DNA from: Bimuria novae-zelandiae CBS 107.79
Taxonomy: Eukaryota; Ascomycota; Dothideomycetes; Pleosporales; Didymosphaeriaceae
Direction of reading: 5' to 3'
Length of the DNA stretch: 64,000 nucleotides
NCBI GenBank assembly: GCA_010015655.1
Contig: ML976736.1
Location: 114,284 to 178,283, forward strand
This document shows, piece by piece, positions 35,948 to 46,356 of the stretch. Every line of letters starts with the position of its first letter. Positions within the stretch are counted from its first letter, which is position 1. Position numbers and translations under genes: made by a program. The notes beneath the pieces are model-generated. The model did no database searches and was not told where the DNA came from. It saw only the letters and a program-made list of their open reading frames with translations.

Positions 35948-36380
35948 TACTGATTAGCTGTCATTGACTCCCTGCCTGGGCGTCCACGCCAGCTGGGGGG
36001 TGTGTCACGGTTTATGGCTCTTACTCTACAAGATAGTTGCTCCTACCTTGACATGGTTGCGACTTACCTTCTTTCTGTCTAGGACTAGCGTTGTTTGTGC
36101 CTGCGCACCTATATCTTCTGTAGCTCCTAGATAGTACAACCTCAGTTCAATCCCACAATCTTTTCCACTGCGTACTGTCCGCTCTGCTCACCGCGACAAT
36201 TAATCTATCGTTTAGATCTGAATAAGCAACCTTGTTAATTTGATTATACTATACACACCTTTAATACTAACGCCCTTAGTGACAAGCGCAAGCTATCACT
36301 ACAACCCTTTCCCGTCCTACCAGTACTCCTGCCCGAGAACCAACCTTAGCCCCTTAGAGAATAGCTACCTCTTTGGGATC

Positions 36381-37218
36381 TTAACATAAATCTACGGAGT
36401 TGGCCTCCAGGTGACCTATAGGAACCACTAATAGTTGGCTCATAATCGTTCGACGGGGGTTATAACCTCCGAGGCGATTGTCGTCATACACGTAACCGAA
36501 ATGATCGACTGTTGCCCAACTATAGTCGACCGTACCATGAAGACAGCCCTGGAAGAAGATCGTGTCGAGTGGCGCGGCGATCGAGGCTAACTCTGGGAGT
36601 TCTTTCCAGCGACCCTCGTCCTTCGCACGTTTCAGTTGACCCAATACATTGTTGGAGAAGGCGCTCCCCGGCATACGGAAGGAGCACGCTAGCCATATAT
36701 AGGCGACTTCCCGCCTACATAAAAGTAAACTCTTACACTCAACTTCATGTTTACGATACTTTTCAACATACATAATCTAGGGTTTCTGCGACCGCTTTTT
36801 GCCGGGGTGACAGGCTATCGAGAGTAATTCCATCCAAATTACGAATTATTGTCTTCAAGATTGCGCGGATATCGCAAGAGTGTCGAAGCGACGACGTCAC
36901 CCATTGATACGTGCTCCCAGCTGCCCCATGATCACCTTGATCAAATGGTGTGAAGCAAGAGACGTTTTCGGGAAGCTGTTCCCAAAGAAGTAGCATACAG
37001 TTCCAACAAAGGCAAAAACTATCGACATTTCCGGGGTAAACACCAGTGGGAAGCTTTTCGGCATATTCAATAGGAAACTTGGGATACTTGGGTATGGGAA
37101 GATTTTTGAGCCGGCGTTGAAATACCTGTCGAAGACGAAGCTTTGGTAGCTCGCCAACTAGATTGGTTTTCCAGCCATGGTCGGTAGGGGAAATGAGATT
37201 GTGCGCGCATTTGTACAT
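36381..37218 (-). CDS. Hypothetical protein, two overlapping frames, probable intron or frameshift
   Basis: Minus strand. The 5' part (37218-36763) gives 151 residues starting MYKCAHNLISPTDHG, ending AVAETLDYVC. The 3' part (to 36381) gives VAYIWLACSFRMPGSAFSN and GYVYDDNRLGGYNPRRT before TAA. A donor-like GTATGT occurs at the end of the first frame and an acceptor TTATGTAG about 60 bases later, but this splice does not bring the two frames into phase, so the exact join is unresolved or the gene is frameshifted. Composition is like the host genes to the right. It lies 178 bp from the Copia-1 insertion. I do not recognise the family and see no signal peptide or membrane segment. Confidence 0.45.
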
Positions 37219-37609
37219 TGTTCTTCTTAGCCAATGAGTGGAGACACGTGATGATAACCGTCTCGGTTTGCGATGAGAAGTGCCTATTCTTTGGAGTGGT
37301 TTGGTTTGGAGACTTAAGTAAGTCCAGGGAAGACAAGATCTTATAACAGAACTTGTGCATTGTGAAGATTGGTGGGCCCATTGTAGACTATTGTGCTCTC
37401 TGAGAAAGTTTCACAATGCATTGCATCATGCATCGCTTTCACATGCCGAGGTTCTTTTAACCACACCATCTTCTACTTCTATAGCTTATTTAAACCCCAT
37501 CCCTCTGCCCTGTTGCTGCGGTGTATAGGAAACCAACTTTTTAGAGCTTCTATTCAATCCATTACAACTTTATAACACTCAAAATAAAGCACCAGTGAGA
37601 ATAATTCAA
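37219..37609. promoter_or_regulatory. Intergenic region between divergent genes (391 bp)
   Basis: This separates the minus-strand hypothetical gene from the plus-strand coiled-coil gene. Short open stretches on either strand show no coding character. A pyrimidine-rich stretch precedes the start at 37610. No specific binding site was recognised. Confidence 0.4.
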
Positions 37610-38805
37610 ATGGCTAAAGAACCACATAACCAAGAGAACACTGAGCCAGCTCCATCAAAATCCGAGACTGGAATGCCAGAGCGTACCTTCACTTTGTTGC
37701 ACAACGATGGGTCCCCGACCCTTGCTTCCCAGAGCGACTTAGAGCAGAATATTCAACAGACTATAGAATTGGACGATGAGCTCACGAAAACAAAGCTTAA
37801 ACGGCAAAAAGCACAGGAAAAGATTGCAGAGTAAGGCCGAGAGCTCGATGCCAAGACTAAGGTAATCGTGACACTGAAACAGCAACTCGAGGCTGAAAAA
37901 CAGCTGACAGTAACTCAAAGCAAGAAGATCGAAGACTATGAGGTCCTTATACAGGAGCACAACGAATTCATGTTCCTTTTAGCGTCACTGCACTTGTACA
38001 GCAACAGTCGAAGGAGCCCCTTCGAACTCACAACGCTCTGATATGGATGATCGGGGAAAGCGTCGGACGCGGATCTACGTCGACGAAAGTAACCGAAGTT
38101 ATGAAACGAGCCATAAAAAGTGAGCAACTCAACCAGGAGTCCTAGAAGAAACGCGCGCAAAAACTTGAGGAGATTGCAAAGCGGCACCTGGTTCCGCCAC
38201 CTATTCGACTCTTCAAGCTGCCCCTCAAGCCACCCGAACCAATAATCGCGTTCGACACGTATGGGAAATTCGCGATTAGCACAAGCGTTCAGATCGCTGG
38301 ACAGTGGCATCTCGCAACTATCGACGAAAGCCGTGCTTCTGTAATCGATTCCCGCCTAACCCCAGCAGGCGCCGACGAAAGCCAGTGGGCCATACCGCCG
38401 AGCGCTGCTGCCCTCTTCGGGCCCGATGAATGGAACGGTCGCTGCGCGGAAGTATCAATTACGTTTCTCAGCATCGATGATTCAAAGCCCGAAGGCGAGG
38501 CCAAGGTCGAAGAATGTCCGTCACGCAAGGCGGTGAAGATGCTGGAAATTATGCCCACGCTCACACACGTTGCAAGCCAGGACGAGAAGTATACCATCAT
38601 TCTCGGCAACGCTCTCTTTCTGAAGGAACAGGCAGAGTTGTGCAAGTGCATCGACCATTACTATGGGAATAGTGAGGATGCAGGCACGTTGCGTCTCTTG
38701 AATGGGGCAACGGTGAAGGTAAACGTTGCGATTCCTGATTGGCTTTCTTTCAGTGATGCGCCCTTGAGTGCGTTTGGAAATCCGGTCTGGTGGTCGTTTG
38801 GGTGA
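37610..38805 (+). pseudogene. Hypothetical coiled-coil protein, broken by two stops and a frameshift
   Basis: From ATG 37610 (MAKEPHNQENTEP) the frame runs through a Gln/Glu/Lys-rich heptad-like region (about codons 40-125, e.g. LEQNIQQTIELDDELTKTK). It meets TAA at 37832 but continues in the same frame with further coiled coil (LKQQLEAEKQLTVTQSKK) to about 37970. There it shifts into the next frame (SVTALVQQQSKEPLRTHNAL), crosses TAG at 38140 and stays open to TGA at 38803 (PVWWSFG). The C-terminal 220 codons are well-formed and globular-looking. TAA and TAG could each derive from Gln codons. The family is unknown. A multi-exon reading is possible, but no intron fits the TAA. Confidence 0.5.
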
Positions 38806-39009
38806 CCGCTCGGTGAGACGTGGAAGCTTGCGAAGAACTTCATCATCCCGATTAGCAATGGTCCGCTTGTGAGCAATCTTAGCCACGAATTTTCTTTTTC
38901 CCGCAAATTTTTTATTTTGATATTCAATTGAATGCAACATATCCCGTAACTTCCATCCTTCGTCCGTGGTCGCTCCTTTCTTTCACCCACCCTCCACCCA
39001 AACACGCAC

Positions 39010-39908
39010 CTACCTCCCACAATTCTTATTCGTACAGATAGTAACCTCATGAATATACCTAATCAGCCCACTCTCCACGCGCACCAAATTCGTGCTCGCC
39101 GTGCCATTCGGCTTCATCTTATCCAAAAACGGAAAGTCGTTGAAAATATCCACAGCGCCCACTTCCTCGTCAATAATGTACCGGCGGTTCTTCGCCCTGC
39201 CGTATATTAGCACATAGTACACTAGCACGAACTTTACCTGGTTCTCATCGCAAATGCATGAAGCCCATGAGACGCAATGATGACTCACCCTCCCGCACTA
39301 ATAAACTCCTGCGGAAAAACCGGCATCTTACAATTCGTCGTATAACTGCCTCCCTCCAGCCTCGCGCACGGCGACCCATACGGCACTTTAACCTTGCCAT
39401 CCGCCCAAGAATCCAGGTACGCATCACCAGCGGCTTTAATCACCTCTCTCGAGTCCCTCTTCGCAGCGTCGACCGCGCCCCAGCTTTCTTTCTTCGCATT
39501 GCTCAACGACCCTTTGGCGTTGAACAGCCAATCTCCCGCGTCAGCGACCACGTTCTCGATCCTGGTGATGGTGCTGCCGTTGGAGGAGAACAGCATGCGC
39601 GTCATCAGCACGTAGGGATGAGCGGCGGACGCGGCGATCATCTCGGTGAAGGTTGCGCAATGCGTGGTGTCGTGGAGGGAGAGCGTGAGGTCGATCTTCA
39701 TGGCTTGGGTGAGAACGCCGCTTGTCAGCGCTAGAGGTGTGTCGTTCTCCATGTACGTTGTGTTCACCGTGATGGGGAGTATGGCGGTATTCCCGGACGT
39801 CTGGGCCTTGACTAGGGCGGCGGTCGCGGCTTGGAGGGTTGCGCGATCGCATGCTGCCCAGGTGACGGATACGAGCGTTAAAACCGAGAATAGGACTTTC
39901 AAAAACAT
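39010..39908 (-). CDS. Secreted DUF8021-like protein (2 exons, 268 residues)
   Basis: Exon 1 is 39908-39289, exon 2 is 39196-39010, with an intron at 39288-39197 (GTGAGT donor, CTAAT branch point, GGCAG acceptor). I chose the ATG at 39908 over one at 39977 because it begins a clear signal peptide, MFLKVLFSVLTLVSVTWA, with likely cleavage near residue 17. The mature part has VPYGSPCARLEGGSYTTNC and, across the splice, NRRYIIDEEVGAVDIF, then ESGLIRYIHEVTIC near the C-terminus. This combination is typical of the fungal DUF8021 family, secreted proteins of unknown function. Several Asn-X-Thr/Ser sites fit extracellular glycosylation. Intact. Confidence 0.78.
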
Positions 39909-40507
39909 GGCCGCTATGCTGGTCGTTTCTGGTGCCGTCGACGATGAGCGGGAGCACGCCGTGGTTTTTATGCACATACCCGCCCACGGCCAGCGTCTGA
40001 ACTGATTAGAGAATGTTGCCTTTAATTAGATGATGCGCGTTGGTCTTCTTCGCTCCCCACATCCTTAATCTTGCGTGTAGTTCGCTGGACGTTGTCTGTT
40101 CTTGCAAGCCTAATTTAGCCGCAATCTATTCAGGTCCCCCAGAAGGCGGACCTGCACTGCGGATAGTGTGGAGAAATTTGAGACAAAGTCGTGGGAGATC
40201 GTCGGTCGGCATTTGTTTACGTGGTTGATAGAGCGGATAAAGCCATATTGGCTCGATGCTAGGCGTAAACGGCGACCCGGCGTAGCAAGAGGTGTCGCCC
40301 AAGAACTTCAATCGCCTGTGCAAGGTAACGCAGGGTGAACACCCGATTGCAGATGCAAAAGAGTTTGCAGGTGGCAGCTCCATGTACTTAGAGTATCTGT
40401 AATACTGGATGTCATCGGACGGCGTAGTCTGAACATTATGCGTTCTATGAGTATTGATGGAAAAATGCGCCGCTAGTGTACATCAGTCGTTGAATGCGCG
40501 CGGACGC
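39909..40507. other. Intergenic region between the DUF8021-like gene and the hydrolase
   Basis: About 600 bp, upstream of the secreted-protein gene and downstream of the hydrolase stop. An 85-codon minus-strand frame (40383-40126) has no recognisable features and is treated as chance. No RNA gene was seen. Confidence 0.4.
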
Positions 40508-42353
40508 TCACCTCTGGATGCCTTCCGTTTTGTTCAGCTCCTCTCCCCGCTTGAATAACGCCTCCAACCACTTCCCAAACTCTTCCCTCATTTCGAAGGG
40601 TAACACGTGTCCCTGGCCCTTGATGAAGTGTTTCTCGATCTCGCCCTCTTCCCAGATATCCTTCTCTTCCTCGATGCCCAGCCAGTTCTCCTTTCCCGTC
40701 CTTCCCTCGCCCTTCTCTAAACCTCTCCACAGGACGACGCCATGCGGAAAGGTGACCATCCTATCCTTTGTCCCATGCACCACCATGATGCGCTTCTTGC
40801 CAATTGTCTCAGCCATCTTGGCAAGGTCCTGTGGGCTCTTGTAATGTAGCCAGGCAGCGGCTGCTTGCAGAAAAAAGCCGCTTTTCCCAAAGTACTCTGG
40901 GTGAGTGCGCTTCCAGAGCTCATTAGCGGCGAAGCGGTCCCCATTCGTAGGGAATGGTTTGACCACATGTTCAAGGGTATCTGGGGCATTGAGCCATTCC
41001 TCGGTGAATAGGTTCTTTTTGACGTTGTCGATCTGGACGTCGATGGCTTTCGGGATGAACAGATTAGCACGGGAGTAGAGATTCTCCAAGAACCCCTGTA
41101 GTGTATGAGCATATGACGAAAATGAGGGGAGCACGGCTTTTGAGGGGGAACAATTCTCCAGGATGGATACCACAAGGAAAGAAGAGCCAGGGAAAACACT
41201 TACGTTTGTTCGGAAAATGGCAGATCCCGTGGAAACTAGGGAGAGTGTGCAGATGCGGTCAGGAATGAGGATAGCCTAGTGAGAGTTAGTTTCATCATAC
41301 CTGCATAGCACTTCAGCTGCAAATATAGCAACACACAAACTCCATGCGCTTCGAGGGTGGAGCGGAGCGGAGAGCCAAGTGTTAGGGAAATTACAGGGGT
41401 CTCCACATTGATACGCAAAAGTGTTTCACCGCCAAGACATGTGCCTCACAAGCGCCTCATGTCAACTCCTACTTTGATTGACCGGAAGCTGCAGCATCCG
41501 AGAGCTTACATAAGCATTCTCGAGGCTGCTGCGCCCCCTACACTGAAGCGCATCTCTCACTCGAGACAAGAGATCGAAAACAAATGGAAATAGAAAAGGA
41601 CTCACCACTTCCTGGGCGATCATGCCACCCATGCTCACTCCTGCAACGTGACACTCTCTCTTGCCTGTCCACCCCACGTGGTCCATGACTTCGACGACGT
41701 CCCTGGCCATGTCAGATGTGGTGTAGCGGAAGAAAGGCTTGTCTGATTCGCCGATTCCGCGATTGTCCATGGTGAGGACCGAGTAGGTGTCGGCTTGGAT
41801 GTGTGCGAAGTCTTTTGTATGGCGTTGCCAGGCGTACTTCATGCCCCCAAGACCCATGATGAACTACATTGTGTATGTTAGAACCGGTTCACGGTCTTGA
41901 AAATAGTCGTCGAGCGTAGTGATGTCGTCCAGAAAGGGTGTGGAGCCTGCGGCGAATGGGTGGGACTGAGACTCCAGACTAGGGGACTTGAGACGGCCAA
42001 TGCGACTGAAACGAAACAACGTCTCCTACTCGCGAGTACCGCATTCGTCTGATTGGTTAGGTGTGGCGTATTTATGGATAATTTTGGAAAGCTGACAAAT
42101 CAAGCTGTAGGATGTGCCGATTTCAGACGGCAATATGTAGGGGCGCATGCAGGAACGTCAAATATGGAAGGGGGCGACGTACGACAATGTGGATGTTCCC
42201 ATGGCCGTGGACTTCGTAGGCTATGTTGAACGGGCCGCCTCTACCATTAGCAACGGGCGCTTTGCCTTCTTGTGAGGGCTTGAGGTCCCAGATTGTGTGG
42301 TCGTACTCGGGGTGCTTGAGCAGCTCCTCGGCTGTCATGGGGCGGTTCGCCAT
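40508..42353 (-). CDS. Alpha/beta hydrolase (4 exons, 362 residues)
   Basis: Exons: 42353-42183, 41863-41606, 41275-41204, 41095-40508; every intron has GT..AG and all joins are phase 0. Start ATG 42353 is in a good context (GCCATGG). The fold is alpha/beta-hydrolase: oxyanion-loop GLGG (61-64), DNRGIGESDKP, the nucleophile elbow GVSMGG with Ser134, Asp278 in HGTKDRMV and His330 in GQGHVLP. These form a complete catalytic triad. The substrate cannot be told from sequence; candidates include esters or lactones. There is no signal peptide, so it is probably cytosolic. It is transcribed divergently from the Zn2Cys6 regulator, sharing a 634-bp upstream region. Intron 1 is long for this genome (319 bp). 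Intact. Confidence 0.85.
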
Positions 42354-42987
42354 GGCGCAGAGCGTGGTCCTCAGCTATAGCGATTGCCGACCGAATACTT
42401 GTTCGATATGATTAGTAGTCTTGCCTCAACGGTGCATTCAGCAGCTGTCGTGAGATGGGAGGATTTTGATGTGTAGTCAGGGTAGCTGTGCTCTTCCTGC
42501 TGCTGGCGAGGATAAAGTTAGCATGGTTTGACGTCGGCGCCTCTTACGGCACATCCCGGTTTCAAAGGCAAGTGCGGCGAAGAGCTACTGCACGAGATCA
42601 CAAAAGTGCACATACCGGCTATTTTTGAGGCGGACGAAAAGACTGGCGCGTACTATTTGCGAATGCGAACTGTGTCTGTGGACGAGGCAGGGTGCAAGGC
42701 GCAAAGGTGCGTCGTGCCTCGGTAGCGAGTGATGATTTTATGTTTTCGTGTGGCTTGCAAGCCGGGTTTGTATTTAGCGGCACCTTACGAATCGTAAGCA
42801 CGGCGGGAGCGTCGGACGACATGCGGCGCACACTGCTCACGCCGGGTGCTTTTCAGAGTCAGTCACGTCCCTTGCAGCGTGTTTCAGACCGCAGAAGACC
42901 CCTCGGGCTCTTTGTAAAAACTGCAGGCCCCCGCGTGTCGCCAACAATTGACACGATACGCATTTTCCCCCTCAATAGATCTCCGCC
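42354..42987. promoter_or_regulatory. Shared promoter region between hydrolase and transcription factor
   Basis: 634 bp between two divergent start codons. Short open frames here lack family features. A Zn2Cys6 protein would be expected to bind CGG-type triplets, and several CGG/CCG occur, but at this length that is not informative. Confidence 0.45.
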
Positions 42988-45900
42988 ATGGATCAGAGCA
43001 ACGGCTTCTACGGCGGCCTGCCGATGATGAATCCGCCACAGCGCATCTTTGGCAGCATGAGCGCCAACGGTTCGCCCATTCCCGCCTCGATAACTGCCAG
43101 CATGTTTGCGACAGACGATATGGACGACGGTCACGAGCAGGGCGACCCCAAGAGACGGAGAATTGCGCGGGTAGGCACTGCATCACCGGAAGGCGCGATT
43201 GGTGGACGCGAGTGCTGATTGCTCCAGGCATGCGACATGTGCCGCAAGAAGAAGATCAAGTGCGACGGCAAGATGCCCGCTTGCACGCACTGCATCAACT
43301 ACAAGACCGAGTGCATCTTCACCCAGGTCGAGAAGAAGCGCCAACCGCCAAAGGGGTAGGCACCACCACTCCGCGAGGGAAGGAGCGACGTGGGGCTGAC
43401 AGTCACAGGGCCAAGTACATCGAAGGCCTCGAGAACCGGCTCGCGCGCATGGAGTCGCTGATGCGCCTCTCGGGCGTTCTTCCTGACGACGACGACGGCA
43501 GCACCGACCTGGCCACGCTGGAGAAGCGGTTGGCAGACCGAGCGCGGCAGAGCGCAACGCCAAAGGCACCCAGTCCTCAGCAGGAGCGACGAGCCTCATC
43601 GGTCCACCACACGACAGAGCAGGCGGAAGGCACGCCTGCGCAACCGGGCCTGCCTAGCCCACGAAGCGGGACCGCGTCACCTGAGCCGCCTCAGCAGAAT
43701 GCGAAGGGCGAGCGGGCCGAGGACGCACTGGCCGAGATGATGTGCTCACTGGTCACCAACAACTGCGGAGAGACCCGGTATATCGGTGGGTAGGTTAGGG
43801 AAGGAGCGAGGAGCCGAGTGCTAACGGGTGCAGGATCATCATCAGGCTTCTCCATCTTCTCACCAAAGGGGATAAAATGGGTCAACGAGAAGACGGGAGA
43901 CGAGTCCTTCCAGGAAATGATCTCAACAGCCGCCATCGAAGACAACAAGTGGATACAATGGCGGCCAGACGTCTTCCAAGACATCTTCAAGCGAAGAGTG
44001 TATCGACAACTGCCGCCAAAAGCCGAAGCCCTGTCGCTGCTGAAAGACTACTTCGAGAACTTCAATTGCATGTTTCCGCTTTTCCACGAGCCTACCTTTA
44101 TGCATCTAGTGGATAAGCATTACTCGAAAGACCCGTATGAGGGGTCCGGGTGGTGGGCTAGCTTGAACGTCGCATTAGCCTTTGCGCATCGATTACGCGT
44201 CATGAGCAATCTAGTTCCACAAGAGGAGGACGAGAAGGCGTGGCAATATCTTAAAAACGCCATGAGCGTGCAAGCAGAGCTAACCATGCGCAACACGGAC
44301 CTGTTGAGTATACAGGCACTTCTCGGCATCGTAAGCGAAGCAGGCCAGTTTACAACATACATGTGACTAACACATACACAGGGGCTATTCCTGCTCGGCA
44401 CACCCAATCCGCAACCGACATACTTCTTCATAGGAGCTGCCATCCGGTTATCGCACAGTATCGGGCTGCACAAGAAGGGAGCAGGCTTCAATTTGAACCC
44501 ATCTGAGATCGAACAGCGCAAGCGGGTTTTCTGGATAGCGTATATGCTGGACCGAGAGTAGGTTCCCATCATCTCGTACTGACTCGCCCTAACAATGCAC
44601 AGCATTTGTTTACGCTCCGGTCGACCGCCCATCCAAGATGACGACGATATGAACGTCGAGCTTCCTAGTGAAGACCCACCAGATGACATTGGCAACATCC
44701 CATTGGCTGATGGCAAAGGCAAGATGAATCTGTTTCGCTTGATGTGCACCTTCTCCATCATCCAAAGTCACGTCTACAAGCGTCTCTACTCTGTAAGAGC
44801 GACCAAGCAAACCGACGGTGAACTACTCAACACCATCGGCGAGCTGGACAGGGAATTAGAAGCATGGAAAGATGACATACCGCTCGAATTCCGGCCCGAA
44901 CACGAGATCAAAGCCTCACACACGCCCCTGATCCTCCAGGTCGCCGTCCTCCACCTGGGCTATTACAACTGTCTCACCACAATTCACCGCATGAGCGTCC
45001 ACCACGGCTACTGGACATCACGTCTCTCGAATTTCGCCATCCAGGGTCTCAATGCTCGCCCCCTGAACCCGCGCGTGTTTATGTCTGCACAGCTATGCGT
45101 GCAGGCTGCGCGAGCTTCCATCCATCTTCTCAAATACATTCCCAAAGGCGATCAGTCCTGTGTCTGGCTCATCATCTACTTCCCTGTCACCGCACTCGTA
45201 ACTTTGTTCGCCAACATTCTACAGAACCCGCAAGACACACGTTCAAGATCAGATTTGAAGCTCATGAAACTTGTTGTCAGTTTCTTGAGCTTGCTGAAGA
45301 ACGAGCAAGGCAATGGCAGTGTCAAGCGCATGCTCAGCGTATGCACGGAATTCGAGCGCATTGCAGCTATAGTACTCAACAAGGCGGATCGCGAGCACGC
45401 ATCAAGAAGAAAGCGAAAGCAGGGCGACAGCGAGCAGGATGCCGAGATTGCGGCCACGGAGCGCGAAATTCTTTCCACGAGCCGGAATGGGCCACAATCG
45501 CCGCCAAACCAGAACACCAGCCCACAACCTAATCAGCCGCAAGAAATGATATTCAATCCTGACTTCCATGGCTTCAATGAGGTAATTGCCCTCGCCACTC
45601 CCGTCCTGTAATACTCCGCTAACATACATACAGCCCTTCCCGTTCTCCCCTAACTTCTCTCACGCCAACCTTCAGCAGCCCTCCCACCTTTCTGCGAATT
45701 TCTCTCCCTCTCTCGCAACCAACAACATTCCGCAATCCTACCCCTCCTCCACTGTTCCGATGACGTCTATGGACGGTGTCATGAGCATGGGCACATTCGA
45801 CCAAACGTTCAACAACGTTCCGCAGGATCTGTGGAAGATGCCGATGACGCTCGAATGGGACTGGGCTGATATGACCGGCGGCGGAGGATTCGGAGGCTCG

Positions 45901-46002
45901 TATGAAGACGGGATTAGCATGAATGGGGTTCTGCCAGACTTTGGAGGTGGCACAGATGGGACGAGTGGGTTCAACGGTGCAAATATGAACGGTGGACGGT
46001 GA
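42988..46002 (+). CDS. Zn(II)2Cys6 fungal-specific transcription factor (7 exons, about 902 residues)
   Basis: Exons: 42988-43170, 43228-43355, 43409-43785, 43834-44330, 44382-44557, 44603-45581, 45634-46002. All introns are 45-57 bp, GT..AG, and the phases agree throughout. Start ATG 42988 has the context CCGCCATGG. The binuclear zinc cluster has Cys63, 66, 73, 80, 83 and 90 (C-x2-C-x6-C-x6-C-x2-C-x6-C), split from the N-terminus by intron 1. A linker and coiled-coil dimerisation segment follow ([19 protein letters not shown]). The middle region (exons 4-6) matches the fungal-specific transcription factor domain, including [23 protein letters not shown] and LRSGRPP. The C-terminus is Gly/Asn/Met-rich and acidic, as in activation domains. 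Two donors read GTAGGC, a weaker form. It probably acts in the nucleus; its regulon is unknown, the neighbouring hydrolase being the first candidate. Confidence 0.88.
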
Positions 46003-46356
46003 TGCGCATCGCGAGAGTGGATAGGAGCATGATATGCATGATACAGGCGTTTTCGAGTGGGAATAACAGCATGGCTGTGTAATGGGTATTGTATATTATG
46101 AAAGCTGGAGGTGTGAGGCTGTGCCTTGAGCAGCGATCGTTGCGGATGTTGTATATGCTTCTCACGAATTTATGACTTGGTGGGCGTGATCTTCGCTACA
46201 GTGCGTAGATTTGTAGGAATATTTGAGATTGTGGCTTTGCATAAATCCTTTCTTCAAACGCGCTAATCATTCTGGTGACAGGGTCTCTTTTATTGTTACT
46301 AATGACTTATACAAACTATGCAATGCGTAATACATAAACTTGTAAGCTAGCGCATA
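46003..46356. other. 3' flank of the transcription factor up to the transposon border
   Basis: 354 bp of normal composition, probably 3' UTR and terminator. It ends at the TA (46355-46356) used by Pogo-B. No gene seen. Confidence 0.5.

Larger units (their letters stand above)
30720..36198 (+). mobile_element. Copia-1: youngest full-length Copia element
   Basis: LTRs of 196 bp lie at 30720-30915 and 36003-36198. They differ at only two positions, both C in the 3' copy and T in the 5' copy. The duplication ATTAA is at 30715-30719 and 36199-36203. The primer-binding site GTTATGAGCCCGG follows at 30916; a polypurine tract (CTGGGGGGTG) precedes the 3' LTR. It is the same family as Copia-2 and the solo LTRs at 983, 1576, 2152 and 2992. 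Confidence 0.97.

Noticed and set aside
39258..39734. 158-codon plus-strand frame opposite the DUF8021-like gene
   Set aside because: Shadow of a GC-rich coding exon; the minus strand has signal peptide, intron signals and family motifs.
40126..40383. 85-codon minus-strand frame in the intergenic region
   Set aside because: No motif, no splice partner, no composition difference; left unannotated.
42948..43793. 281-codon plus-strand open frame
   Set aside because: Only its last part (exon 3 of the transcription factor) is coding. The first part reads through introns and out of phase with the zinc-cluster exon, so it is not a separate gene.
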